DNA of 64,000 nt from Novosphingobium mangrovisedimenti (lineage in GTDB: Bacteria; Pseudomonadota; Alphaproteobacteria; Sphingomonadales; Sphingomonadaceae), in assembly GCF_025153475.1 (NCBI RefSeq), contig NZ_JANZXA010000009.1, positions 141,332-205,331 on the forward strand, written 5' to 3'. The notes beneath the pieces were generated by a model. The model was given only the letters and a program-made list of their open reading frames with translations, was not told the DNA's origin and ran no database searches. The position numbers were made by a program, and so were the translations under genes. Positions 57,422 through 64,000 of the stretch are shown in pieces (position 1 is the stretch's first letter; every line of letters starts with the position of its first letter).

Positions 57422-57778
57422 CATGCGCCCGCGCCACCCACGACGAATATCAGCCGGAAACGGCACCCCACGCCCTGCCGCACGGCATGGTCGTCTGACC
57501 GAACACAATGTATATTCGGCAGCGCAAACATGGACATAACCGAACGCGACTCGGTTATGAATTCTGCATACGAGGACCATCTGCGCCCCGCACAGCCCCC
57601 TCCTCCCGCACTGGCCCGGCCACGATCCCGACGATGGCCCGCAATCTTGACCGACGTCATGGTTTCGGCACCGCCGCGGTGCGAACGGAACGGCCATTCC
57701 CAAAATGTCGCAGGCGACATCGCCCGGCAACACGGCGGTGCCATCTTTGAGGGCATCGAGAACAGCGGAACCTGAACA
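57422..57778 (+). other. Non-coding leader region of phaC
   Basis: This 357-base stretch lies between the SDR terminator and phaC. It has no open frame that looks like a gene; frames crossing it are rich in Pro/Arg with no conserved pattern and run into the terminator. It contains a perfect 9-base inverted repeat (57535-57559, listed separately) and a short palindrome GCACCGC-C-GCGGTGC at about 57669-57683. The phaC promoter must lie here; I cannot place -35/-10 boxes. Confidence 0.6.
57535..57559. promoter_or_regulatory. Perfect inverted repeat upstream of phaC
   Basis: CATAACCGA-N7-TCGGTTATG: two perfect 9-base arms around a 7-base spacer, about 220 bases before the phaC start. Its size and symmetry suit an operator for a dimeric repressor or activator. 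It is not followed by T residues, so a terminator is unlikely. Confidence 0.55.
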
Positions 57779-59542
57779 TTGACGAACACGAACACGGACC
57801 AAGCGCAGCCTACCGATCCGCTGGACGGCATCACCGAAACACTCGACCGGGCCGCCGCCGCGGCCATCGCACGGATGACCGACGGCCTGTCCCCGGCAAC
57901 CCTGCTTCTGGCAGCAACCGACTGGGCGGTGCATCTGGCCAGTTCGCCGGGCAAACAGCTTCAGCTTGGCGCGAAACTGACGCGCAAGTACATGCGCCTG
58001 CTCGACTACATGGCACGCTGCAAGCAGGATCCCGAGGCCTGCCACGCCATCGAGCCGTTGCCGCAGGACCGGCGCTTCGCCGATCCTGCCTGGGATCAGC
58101 CGCCGTTCAACTTCATTGCCCAGTCCTTCCTGCTGAACCAGCAATGGTGGCATGCGGCGACGACAGGGATTGGCGGGGTAACCCGGCACCACGAAACGGT
58201 GATGGAGTTCAGCGCGCGGCAACTGCTCGATCTTCTGGCGCCGACCAACTTCATCGCCACCAACCCCGTGCTGCAGCAAAGGATCGTGGAGACCGGGGGC
58301 AAATGCCTCGTCGATGGCTTCCAGCATTTCCTCGAGGACGCACAGCGCCAGTTCCGGGGTGAACCGCCGATGGGCGCGGAAGATTTCAAAGTCGGCGAGG
58401 ATGTCGCCGTCACCCCCGGCAAGGTCGTCTGGCGCAACCAGCTTATCGAACTGATCCAGTACGAGCCGACTACCGAAACGGTCCGCCCCGAGCCGGTGCT
58501 GATCGTGCCGGCCTGGATTATGAAATACTATATTCTCGATCTCTCGCCGGAGAACTCGCTCGTCCGCTGGCTGACCGGCCAGGGCTATACGGTGTTCATG
58601 ATCTCCTGGCACAATCCGACCAGCAAGGACCGCAACCTCGGGCTCGACGACTATCTGAGGCAAGGACCGATGGCCGCTCTGGACGCGGTTACCGCCATTA
58701 CCGGCGCCAAGAAGGTCCACGCCACGGGCTATTGCCTCGGCGGCACGCTGCTGTCGATCGCGGCAGCGGCCATGGCGCGCGACGGCGACGAACGACTGGC
58801 GAGCGTCACGTTGCTGGCGGCGCAGACCGAATTCAGCGAACCGGGCGAGCTGGGACTGTTCATCGACGAGGCGCAACTCAACATCCTGGAAAACATGATG
58901 TGGAGCCGCGGCTATCTGGACAGCAGCCAGATGGGCGGAGCCTTCCAACTCCTGCGTTCCAACGACCTCGTTTGGTCGCGCATGCTCAAGACCTATCTGA
59001 TGGGCGAACGCGAGCCGATGATCGACCTTATGGCCTGGAACGCGGATGGCACGCGCATGCCCTATGCCATGCACAGCGAATATCTGACCGAGCTGTTCCT
59101 TCACGACGATCTTGCCGAAGGCCGCTTCAAGGTCGACGGACGCACGGTCGCGCTGAGTGACATCCGTTGCCCGCTGTTCGTCGTGGGGACCGAGCGCGAT
59201 CACGTCGCGCCGTGGAAATCGGTCCACAAGATCCACTTGCTCACCGAGACGCAGATCACCTTCGTGCTGGCAAGCGGAGGGCATAACGCGGGCATCGTTT
59301 CCGAACCCGGCCACGATCACCGGCGCTATCAAGTCCTGATGCGCAAGGAAGACGGCAAGTCGCACGATCCGGAGGCATGGCAGGAACTCGCCCACAAGAA
59401 GCAGGGATCGTGGTGGCCCGAATGGAGCCACTGGCTGGACGCCCATTCGGGCGAACCCACCGCGCCCCCGCCGCTCGGCGCACCTGACAAGGGGTACCCG
59501 GCGATTGCCGACGCTCCCGGCCGCTACGTGCTGGAGAAATAG
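57779..59542 (+). CDS. phaC: Class I poly(3-hydroxyalkanoate) synthase
   Basis: PhaC polymerises (R)-3-hydroxyacyl-CoA into storage granules. The 587-residue product has the N-terminal domain (KQLQLGAKLTRKYMRLLDYM; FNFIAQSFLLNQQWWHAATT) and an alpha/beta-hydrolase catalytic domain. The triad is Cys319 in GYCLGGTLL (same number as the studied Cupriavidus enzyme), Asp474 in GTERDHVAPW and His502 in GGHNAG. The start is a TTG with CGGAA upstream; no ATG occurs before residue 33. The next gene starts 4 bases after its stop, so phaC leads a tight operon. Confidence 0.95.
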   Translation: MTNTNTDQAQPTDPLDGITETLDRAAAAAIARMTDGLSPATLLLAATDWAVHLASSPGKQLQLGAKLTRKYMRLLDYMARCKQDPEACHAIEPLPQDRRFADPAWDQPPFNFIAQSFLLNQQWWHAATTGIGGVTRHHETVMEFSARQLLDLLAPTNFIATNPVLQQRIVETGGKCLVDGFQHFLEDAQRQFRGEPPMGAEDFKVGEDVAVTPGKVVWRNQLIELIQYEPTTETVRPEPVLIVPAWIMKYYILDLSPENSLVRWLTGQGYTVFMISWHNPTSKDRNLGLDDYLRQGPMAALDAVTAITGAKKVHATGYCLGGTLLSIAAAAMARDGDERLASVTLLAAQTEFSEPGELGLFIDEAQLNILENMMWSRGYLDSSQMGGAFQLLRSNDLVWSRMLKTYLMGEREPMIDLMAWNADGTRMPYAMHSEYLTELFLHDDLAEGRFKVDGRTVALSDIRCPLFVVGTERDHVAPWKSVHKIHLLTETQITFVLASGGHNAGIVSEPGHDHRRYQVLMRKEDGKSHDPEAWQELAHKKQGSWWPEWSHWLDAHSGEPTAPPPLGAPDKGYPAIADAPGRYVLEK

Positions 59543-59546
59543 CCGC

Positions 59547-60965
59547 ATGACCGAAGAGATGATCGAGAACCGGACCTTCGACGAGATCAAGGTCGGTGAC
59601 ACGGCAAGCGTGACCCGCACGCTCTCCAACAAGGACATCCAGCTCTTCGCGCTGGTTTCCGGAGACGTCAATCCGGCGCATGTCGACGCCGAATTCGCGC
59701 AAAGCGACTTCTTCCGCCGCATCATCGCCCACGGCATGTGGGGCGCCGGACTGCTCTCGGCCGTGCTGGGAACGGAACTGCCCGGGCCGGGCACGATTTA
59801 TCTCGGGCAGTCGCTGCGATTCCTGCATCCGGTGGGACTGGGCGATGCCATCACCGCGACGGTGACTGTGACCGAGAAGCGGGCGGACAAGCACATCCTC
59901 GTGCTCGACTGCCGCTGCGACAACCAGAAGGGCGAGACGGTCATCGCCGGCCAGGCCGAAGTCATGGCCCCGACGGAAAAAATACGCCGCCCGCGCGTCG
60001 CCCTGCCCGACATACGGCTGGCCGACCACCATGCCTACCACCGCCTGATCGATGCCGCTGCGGGAGAGCCCGTGCCCACGGCCGTCGCCCACCCGTGCTC
60101 GGCATCGGCGCTGACCGCCGCCGTCGAGGCGGCCGAGGCGGGGCTGATCGAACCGCTGCTCGTGGGCCCCGAAGCCCGCATCCGCGCGGCGGCCGAGGAA
60201 GCCGACAAGGACATTTCGCCGTTCCGCATCGTCCCCGCCCTGCACAGCCACGACGCCGCCGAGAAGGCAGTCGGCCTCGTGCGGACGGGAGAGGCCGCAC
60301 TTCTGATGAAAGGCTCGCTCCACACCGACGAGCTGATGGGCGCGGTGGTCTCCCGCGTGAGCGGGCTGCGCACCGAGCGGCGGATCAGCCATGCCTATGT
60401 CATGGACGTGCCGGGCCATACCGATCCGCTCATCATCACCGATGCCGCGATCAACATCGCGCCCGGCCTGATGGAAAAGGCGGACATCATCCGCAATGCC
60501 ATCGATCTGGCCCACGTCATCGGCATTGCCGAACCGAAAGTCGCGATCCTTTCGGCCGTGGAGACGATCAATCCCGCCATCCCGACCACGCTCGAAGCCG
60601 CCGCGCTGTGCAAGATGGCTCACCGGGGGCAGATCACGGGCGGCTTGATCGATGGCCCGCTCGCCTTCGACAACGCGATCAGCGAAGCGGCGGCGAAAGA
60701 AAAGGGCATCGTCTCGCCCGTCGCCGGCAAGGCCGAAATCCTCGTCGTGCCTGATCTAGAGGCCGGCAACATGCTGGCCAAGCAGCTGACCTTCCTCGGC
60801 GGTGCGGACGCCGCCGGCGTGGTGCTGGGCGCGCGCGTGCCGATCATCCTCACCAGCCGGGCGGACAGCCTGCGCACGCGCCTCGCCTCCTGCGCAATCG
60901 CCGCCATGCTGGCCCGGGCATCGACCTTAGCCGCGCCGGGCCTGCCCGAGGGCGCACCGGCATGA
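59547..60965 (+). CDS. MaoC hydratase - phosphate acetyl/butyryltransferase fusion
   Basis: The 472-residue protein joins a MaoC-type (R)-enoyl-CoA hydratase at residues ~1-150 to a phosphotransacetylase domain at ~165-470. The first part has FALVSGDVNPAHVDAEFAQS, the D-x4-H catalytic pair, then AHGMWGAGLLSAVLG. The second has MKGSLHTDELMGAVV, HAYVMDVPGHTDPLIITDAA, INPAIPTTLEAAALCKMA and DGPLAFDNAISEAAA. It could hydrate enoyl-CoA to (R)-3-hydroxyacyl-CoA for PhaC and exchange acyl-CoA with phosphate to acyl phosphate for AckA. ATG 59547 follows GGAG; its end overlaps ackA by four bases. Confidence 0.92.
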   Translation: MTEEMIENRTFDEIKVGDTASVTRTLSNKDIQLFALVSGDVNPAHVDAEFAQSDFFRRIIAHGMWGAGLLSAVLGTELPGPGTIYLGQSLRFLHPVGLGDAITATVTVTEKRADKHILVLDCRCDNQKGETVIAGQAEVMAPTEKIRRPRVALPDIRLADHHAYHRLIDAAAGEPVPTAVAHPCSASALTAAVEAAEAGLIEPLLVGPEARIRAAAEEADKDISPFRIVPALHSHDAAEKAVGLVRTGEAALLMKGSLHTDELMGAVVSRVSGLRTERRISHAYVMDVPGHTDPLIITDAAINIAPGLMEKADIIRNAIDLAHVIGIAEPKVAILSAVETINPAIPTTLEAAALCKMAHRGQITGGLIDGPLAFDNAISEAAAKEKGIVSPVAGKAEILVVPDLEAGNMLAKQLTFLGGADAAGVVLGARVPIILTSRADSLRTRLASCAIAAMLARASTLAAPGLPEGAPA

Positions 60966-62152
60966 AGGCGATCGTCAGCCTCAATTCCGGTTCCTCCAGC
61001 ATCAAGTTCGCTCTCTTCACGCTCGATCACGAGCACGTCCCGACGCTGTCGGCAGGCGGCAAGATAGAGCGCATCGGCCTCTCCCCCTGCCTCGCGATCC
61101 GCGACGCGCATGGCACGGTGCTGCACGAGGAGGACTGGACCGACCGGGCGGACATGACCCATGCCGACTTGCTGGAATGGCTGTTCGACTGGGCGCTGTC
61201 GCATCTGGAAGGGCGCGAGGTCATCGCCATCGGCCACCGCGCGGTCCACGGCGGCACCGGTTTCGCCCGGCCCTGCCGTATCGACGACACCGTTCTGGCC
61301 GCGCTGGAAAAGCTCTGCCCGCTGGCCCCGCTCCACCAGCCGCACAATCTGGCCGCGATCCGCGCCATTGCCCGGATCGCACCGGACCTCACGCAAGTCG
61401 CCTGCTTCGACACCGCCTTTCACCACGACCGGCCCGCCGTTGCGACCCGCTTCGCAATCCCGCGCGCGCTGCACGATCAGGGTATCCGGCGTTACGGCTT
61501 TCACGGCCTTTCCTACGAATACATCGCCCGCCGCCTTGCCGAACTCGATCCCGAACTCGCCGCCGGCAAGGTGATCGCCGCGCATCTGGGCAACGGCGCC
61601 TCGCTATGCGCCATGGCCGACGGCAAGAGCGTGGATACGACCATGGGCTTCACCGCGCTCGACGGGCTGGTGATGGGCACGCGCTGCGGGGCGATCGACC
61701 CGGGCGTGATCCTCCACCTCGAGACGCAGCTGGGCATGGCGAGCGAAGAGGTGGAGCACCTCCTCTACAAGGAATCCGGCCTGCTCGGCGTCTCGGGCCT
61801 GTCCAGCGACATGCGCACCCTTTCGGCAAGCGAGCGGCCCGAGGCCGAGGAAGCCGTCGACCTCTTCGCCTGGCGCGCCGCGCGCGAGGCCGGGGGACTG
61901 ACCGCCTCGATGGGGGGCATCGACGGTATCGTCTTCACCGCCGGTATCGGCGAAAACCATGCCGGCGTGCGCAGCCGCATCTGCAAGCGCCTGGAATGGC
62001 TGGGCATCGAACTGGATGAAGCCGCCAACACCGCCAACGCAGCCGTTATCAGCGCCGTAGGCAGCCGGGCTAAGGTCATGGTAATCCCCACAGACGAGGA
62101 GCGCATGATCGCCCTGCACACCCTCTCCGTTCTGTCCGGAACCGCGCCTTGA
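60962..62152 (+). CDS. ackA: Acetate/propionate kinase
   Basis: AckA converts acyl phosphate and ADP to the acid and ATP. The 396-residue product shows the family start AIVSLNSGSSSIKFALF, GHRAVHGGTGFARP, CFDTAFHHDRPAVATRFAIP, RYGFHGLSYEYIARRL, AHLGNGASLCAMADGKSVDT and the C-terminal FTAGIGENHAGVR. Catalytic Asn, Arg, Asp, His and Glu positions are all filled. It overlaps the MaoC-Pta gene (ATGA) and its stop overlaps the TTG start of the next gene, so all are translationally coupled. Confidence 0.96.
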   Translation: MKAIVSLNSGSSSIKFALFTLDHEHVPTLSAGGKIERIGLSPCLAIRDAHGTVLHEEDWTDRADMTHADLLEWLFDWALSHLEGREVIAIGHRAVHGGTGFARPCRIDDTVLAALEKLCPLAPLHQPHNLAAIRAIARIAPDLTQVACFDTAFHHDRPAVATRFAIPRALHDQGIRRYGFHGLSYEYIARRLAELDPELAAGKVIAAHLGNGASLCAMADGKSVDTTMGFTALDGLVMGTRCGAIDPGVILHLETQLGMASEEVEHLLYKESGLLGVSGLSSDMRTLSASERPEAEEAVDLFAWRAAREAGGLTASMGGIDGIVFTAGIGENHAGVRSRICKRLEWLGIELDEAANTANAAVISAVGSRAKVMVIPTDEERMIALHTLSVLSGTAP

Positions 62153-63396
62153 CTTGTTTCTCTGCCCCCCACCCCCAAATTGCACGACGCCAATCGGCAT
62201 CGCCGCGCAGGACCGCGCGCGCCCTTCTCCTCGCTGCCGTCGCCAGTGCGGCGCTGCCCAGCCCCGCCTGGGCACAGGATGCCGTCGAGATCCTGATAAG
62301 CCGCACCGATGCGCGAAACGCGGACGGCATGGCACCGGTGGAAATCCGGCTGCTCAATGCCGCGGACGCGCCGCAAACCGTCGACCTGCCCGACCGGGTG
62401 GAAGCCCGCTTGGAAACCGGCGGCGATGTGCAGCCCCTGTGGCTGGAGCGTGCGCCGGAAACGCCGCCAGCCGTTTCGGTCGCGCCCGGCGGCTTCGCAT
62501 CTGCCCGCTATCTGCTTCCCGCCTCCGACATCGCGGAAGATGCCCTGCTCTCGGTGCCGGCCTGGGGCACACGGCAGATCGTGCTGGCGCCCGTCAGCAC
62601 CCCTGATGCCCCGGAACTGGCCAACGCCGCCCCGCCCCTGCCGACACCAGACCCCGGCGACAAGACGATCGGGAACGCCTTCCTGGACAACCTTTCCGCC
62701 TACGAACCGATCTATGCAGTCTATGGTCCCGGGACCAATACCGAGGCACGCATCCAGTTGAGCCTCAAATACAAGCTCTTCGGCAAGCGCGCGCAGGAAG
62801 ACCGCCCGCCCTCGCTGAAGGACGGCCTCTACTTCGCCTATACCCAGCGCATGTTCTGGGATCTCGGCGCCCATTCCTCGCCGTTCCGCAACATCGATTT
62901 CCAGCCGGAGGTCTTTTATCTGTCGCCTCCCGTCGGTCTCTCGCGCGAGGCAACGGTCAGCGGGCAGGTCGGGCTGCGCCACATATCCAATGGGCGGGCA
63001 GGAGACCTGTCGCGCAGCCTGAACACCATCTACGTCGCGCCGATGGCGGCCTTTTCGCTCGGCGACGGCTGGCGGCTGACTGCCGCGCCGCGTCTGTGGT
63101 TCTATGTCGGCGACTTGTCCGATAACCCCGATATCCGCCGCTACCGTGGCAATTCCGGATTGTTCCTGCAGATCGGCGAGGAAGACGGACTACGGCTTTC
63201 CACGACCACGCGTTTCAGCTTCTCCAGCGGCAAGGGGTCGTTTGCCGCAGACATGTCCTACCCCCTGCGCCGCATCCTCGGCGGCGGGCCGGACTTCTAC
63301 CTCTTCGGGCAGAGCTTCGTGGGGTACGGTGAAAACCTGCTGGACTACGACGTGCGCACGACGCGCTTCCGCCTCGGCGTGGCTCTTGTCCGTTAG
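62149..63396 (+). CDS. pldA: Outer-membrane phospholipase A
   Basis: The 415-residue product has a signal peptide (ALLLAAVASAALPSPAWA), a ~130-residue N-terminal periplasmic extension, and a beta-barrel domain with alternating strands. The catalytic set of PldA is visible in RHISNGRAGDLSRSLNTIYV: His278, Ser280 and Asn292, the same spacing as His142/Ser144/Asn156 in E. coli. It hydrolyses phospholipids misplaced in the outer leaflet. The start is TTG 62149 overlapping the ackA stop (TTGA). The N-terminal extension is unlike the short E. coli enzyme. Confidence 0.88.
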   Translation: MTCFSAPHPQIARRQSASPRRTARALLLAAVASAALPSPAWAQDAVEILISRTDARNADGMAPVEIRLLNAADAPQTVDLPDRVEARLETGGDVQPLWLERAPETPPAVSVAPGGFASARYLLPASDIAEDALLSVPAWGTRQIVLAPVSTPDAPELANAAPPLPTPDPGDKTIGNAFLDNLSAYEPIYAVYGPGTNTEARIQLSLKYKLFGKRAQEDRPPSLKDGLYFAYTQRMFWDLGAHSSPFRNIDFQPEVFYLSPPVGLSREATVSGQVGLRHISNGRAGDLSRSLNTIYVAPMAAFSLGDGWRLTAAPRLWFYVGDLSDNPDIRRYRGNSGLFLQIGEEDGLRLSTTTRFSFSSGKGSFAADMSYPLRRILGGGPDFYLFGQSFVGYGENLLDYDVRTTRFRLGVALVR

Positions 63397-63551
63397 ACAA
63401 CGCGGGAACTTTTCCGTTCGATATGCGTTCTCGTGAGTATCGCGTAAAAGCGCGCAAGCTACGTTCCGAGCACACTAGAGGGGCCTGGGCAGCCATTTGC
63501 CGAGAGCCTCCGGGCACAATCGGGGCGCAGTCCAAATTGGGAGAGGAAATC

Positions 63552-63878
63552 ATGACCAAGCCAGCAGTTGTCTTGCTTGCTGCAATCACCGCCTTTGCCG
63601 GCCTTGCTCCGAGTCAGGCCATGTCGCGCGTATATCTCAGCCAGACGGTCAAATATGCCGATCTGGACCTCAATCGCCCCAGCCAGGTTGCTGTGCTCGA
63701 CCGGCGCCTGAACGATGCCGTCTGGGCCATCTGCGGCAAGCGCGGCATGCTCGGCATAGACGAATTCCACGACTGGCGCCGCTGCCTGTCCCAAGCGCGC
63801 GCATCGGCCAAGGAGGGGCGCGAGGTCGCGCTTGCGGGAACGAACCAGTCCTCGCCGCACGTGATCATCGAGAACTAG
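63552..63878 (+). CDS. UrcA-family exported protein
   Basis: The 108-residue product has a signal peptide (VVLLAAITAFAGLAPSQA) and the UrcA core: VKYADLDLNRPSQVAVLDRR, LNDAVWAICGKRG and DWRRCLSQARASA, with the two Cys that form the conserved pair. UrcA proteins are small periplasmic proteins of unknown function, common in Sphingomonadales and Caulobacterales. The ATG 63552 follows GAGAGGAAA. The last residues and TAG stop lie directly at the junction with an insertion-sequence remnant. Confidence 0.85.
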   Translation: MTKPAVVLLAAITAFAGLAPSQAMSRVYLSQTVKYADLDLNRPSQVAVLDRRLNDAVWAICGKRGMLGIDEFHDWRRCLSQARASAKEGREVALAGTNQSSPHVIIEN

Positions 63879-63890
63879 ACTCTGATGACA

Positions 63891-63998
63891 TTACGTTGAT
63901 GCATATCCTGAGTTTCTGAGGTAGTTTGCGCATTCATTGGGCGGGAAGTCATCGAGCAGGGAGCCGATACGTCGCCATGTTGCTTCGACGGATCGTTC
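63891..63998 (-). mobile_element. IS630-family transposase, 3' end (runs off the window)
   Basis: On the minus strand a stop-free frame enters from the window edge and ends at TAA 63891. Its 35 residues include EATWRRIGSLLDDFPPNECA and NYLRNSGYAST. The W-x2-I-G-x-L-L-D-x-F-x3-E-C-A-N-Y-x4-GY pattern is the C-terminal end of IS630-family DDE transposases. The element's outer end should lie between this stop and the urcA stop codon. Confidence 0.75.
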
Positions 63999-64000
63999 TG

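Noticed and set aside
57398..57775. Possible 125-residue small protein upstream of phaC
   Set aside because: The frame begins inside a rho-independent terminator, has no ribosome-binding site and is Pro/Arg-rich without a fold pattern.
57314..59794. An 826-codon minus-strand open frame antisense to phaC
   Set aside because: It runs through the SDR terminator and the phaC leader and has no recognisable motif; phaC is complete with its catalytic triad.

Overview
The window is high-GC chromosomal DNA from an alphaproteobacterium, most likely a sphingomonad close to Novosphingobium. The reasons are the CckA/SciP branch of the CtrA cell-cycle pathway, an smpB-DUF2062-cckA operon, an UrcA-family protein, an alphaproteobacterial LexA box (GAAC-N7-GAAC) in front of recA, many GTG/TTG starts and ATGA/GTGA overlaps, and sphingomonad-type palindromic repeats. 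I see no rRNA, tRNA, CRISPR array or prophage. The species assignment is inference.

Layout. 1-17 kb: an RNA cytosine methyltransferase and guaB separated by a palindromic repeat; two secreted or anchored zinc peptidases; an FMN lactate-type dehydrogenase; an Old-Yellow-Enzyme/FAD fusion; a BlaI/M56 regulator pair; sdhCDA without sdhB; a class B3 metallo-beta-lactamase overlapping prmA. 17-24 kb: PilZ protein, sciP, ligA, a DUF2165 protein, a GNAT enzyme, recN and bamD. 24-33 kb: a CPA2 antiporter, glsA, alaS, a CLC transporter and recA. 33-43 kb: cckA/DUF2062/smpB, then an NTF2-like gene and an S9 peptidase that separate smpB from dapA, then lytic transglycosylase and greB. 43-57 kb: accessory metabolism (Rieske oxygenase, sthA, TauD-type oxygenase, crotonase, MaoC-like dehydratase, SDR, NTF2-like and PPOX proteins) mixed with rlmN, metA and a zinc-sensing diguanylate cyclase. 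57-63.4 kb: a tightly packed phaC - maoC/pta fusion - ackA - pldA unit. 63.5-64 kb: an UrcA protein followed directly by the tail of an IS630-type transposase that runs off the window.

Functional links. CckA feeds phosphate toward CtrA, and SciP restrains CtrA-dependent transcription. recA, recN and ligA are repair/replication functions, and only recA has a visible SOS box here. The BlaI/M56 pair has its own two-box operator and no beta-lactamase next to it; its sensor carries a non-penicillin-binding periplasmic region. The phaC unit puts polyhydroxyalkanoate polymerisation next to an acyl-CoA hydratase/phosphotransacetylase fusion and acetate kinase, an arrangement suited to managing surplus acyl-CoA.

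The most unusual element is the leader of metA (about 51916-52058). It folds on paper into an S-box-like four-way junction with a 6-bp pseudoknot between the P3 loop and downstream sequence, followed by a hairpin over the metA Shine-Dalgarno. This is the architecture of the SAM-IV and SAM-I/IV riboswitches, not of the SAM-II class usually expected upstream of alphaproteobacterial metA. The encoded MetA carries Glu111, which predicts acetyl-CoA rather than succinyl-CoA as donor.
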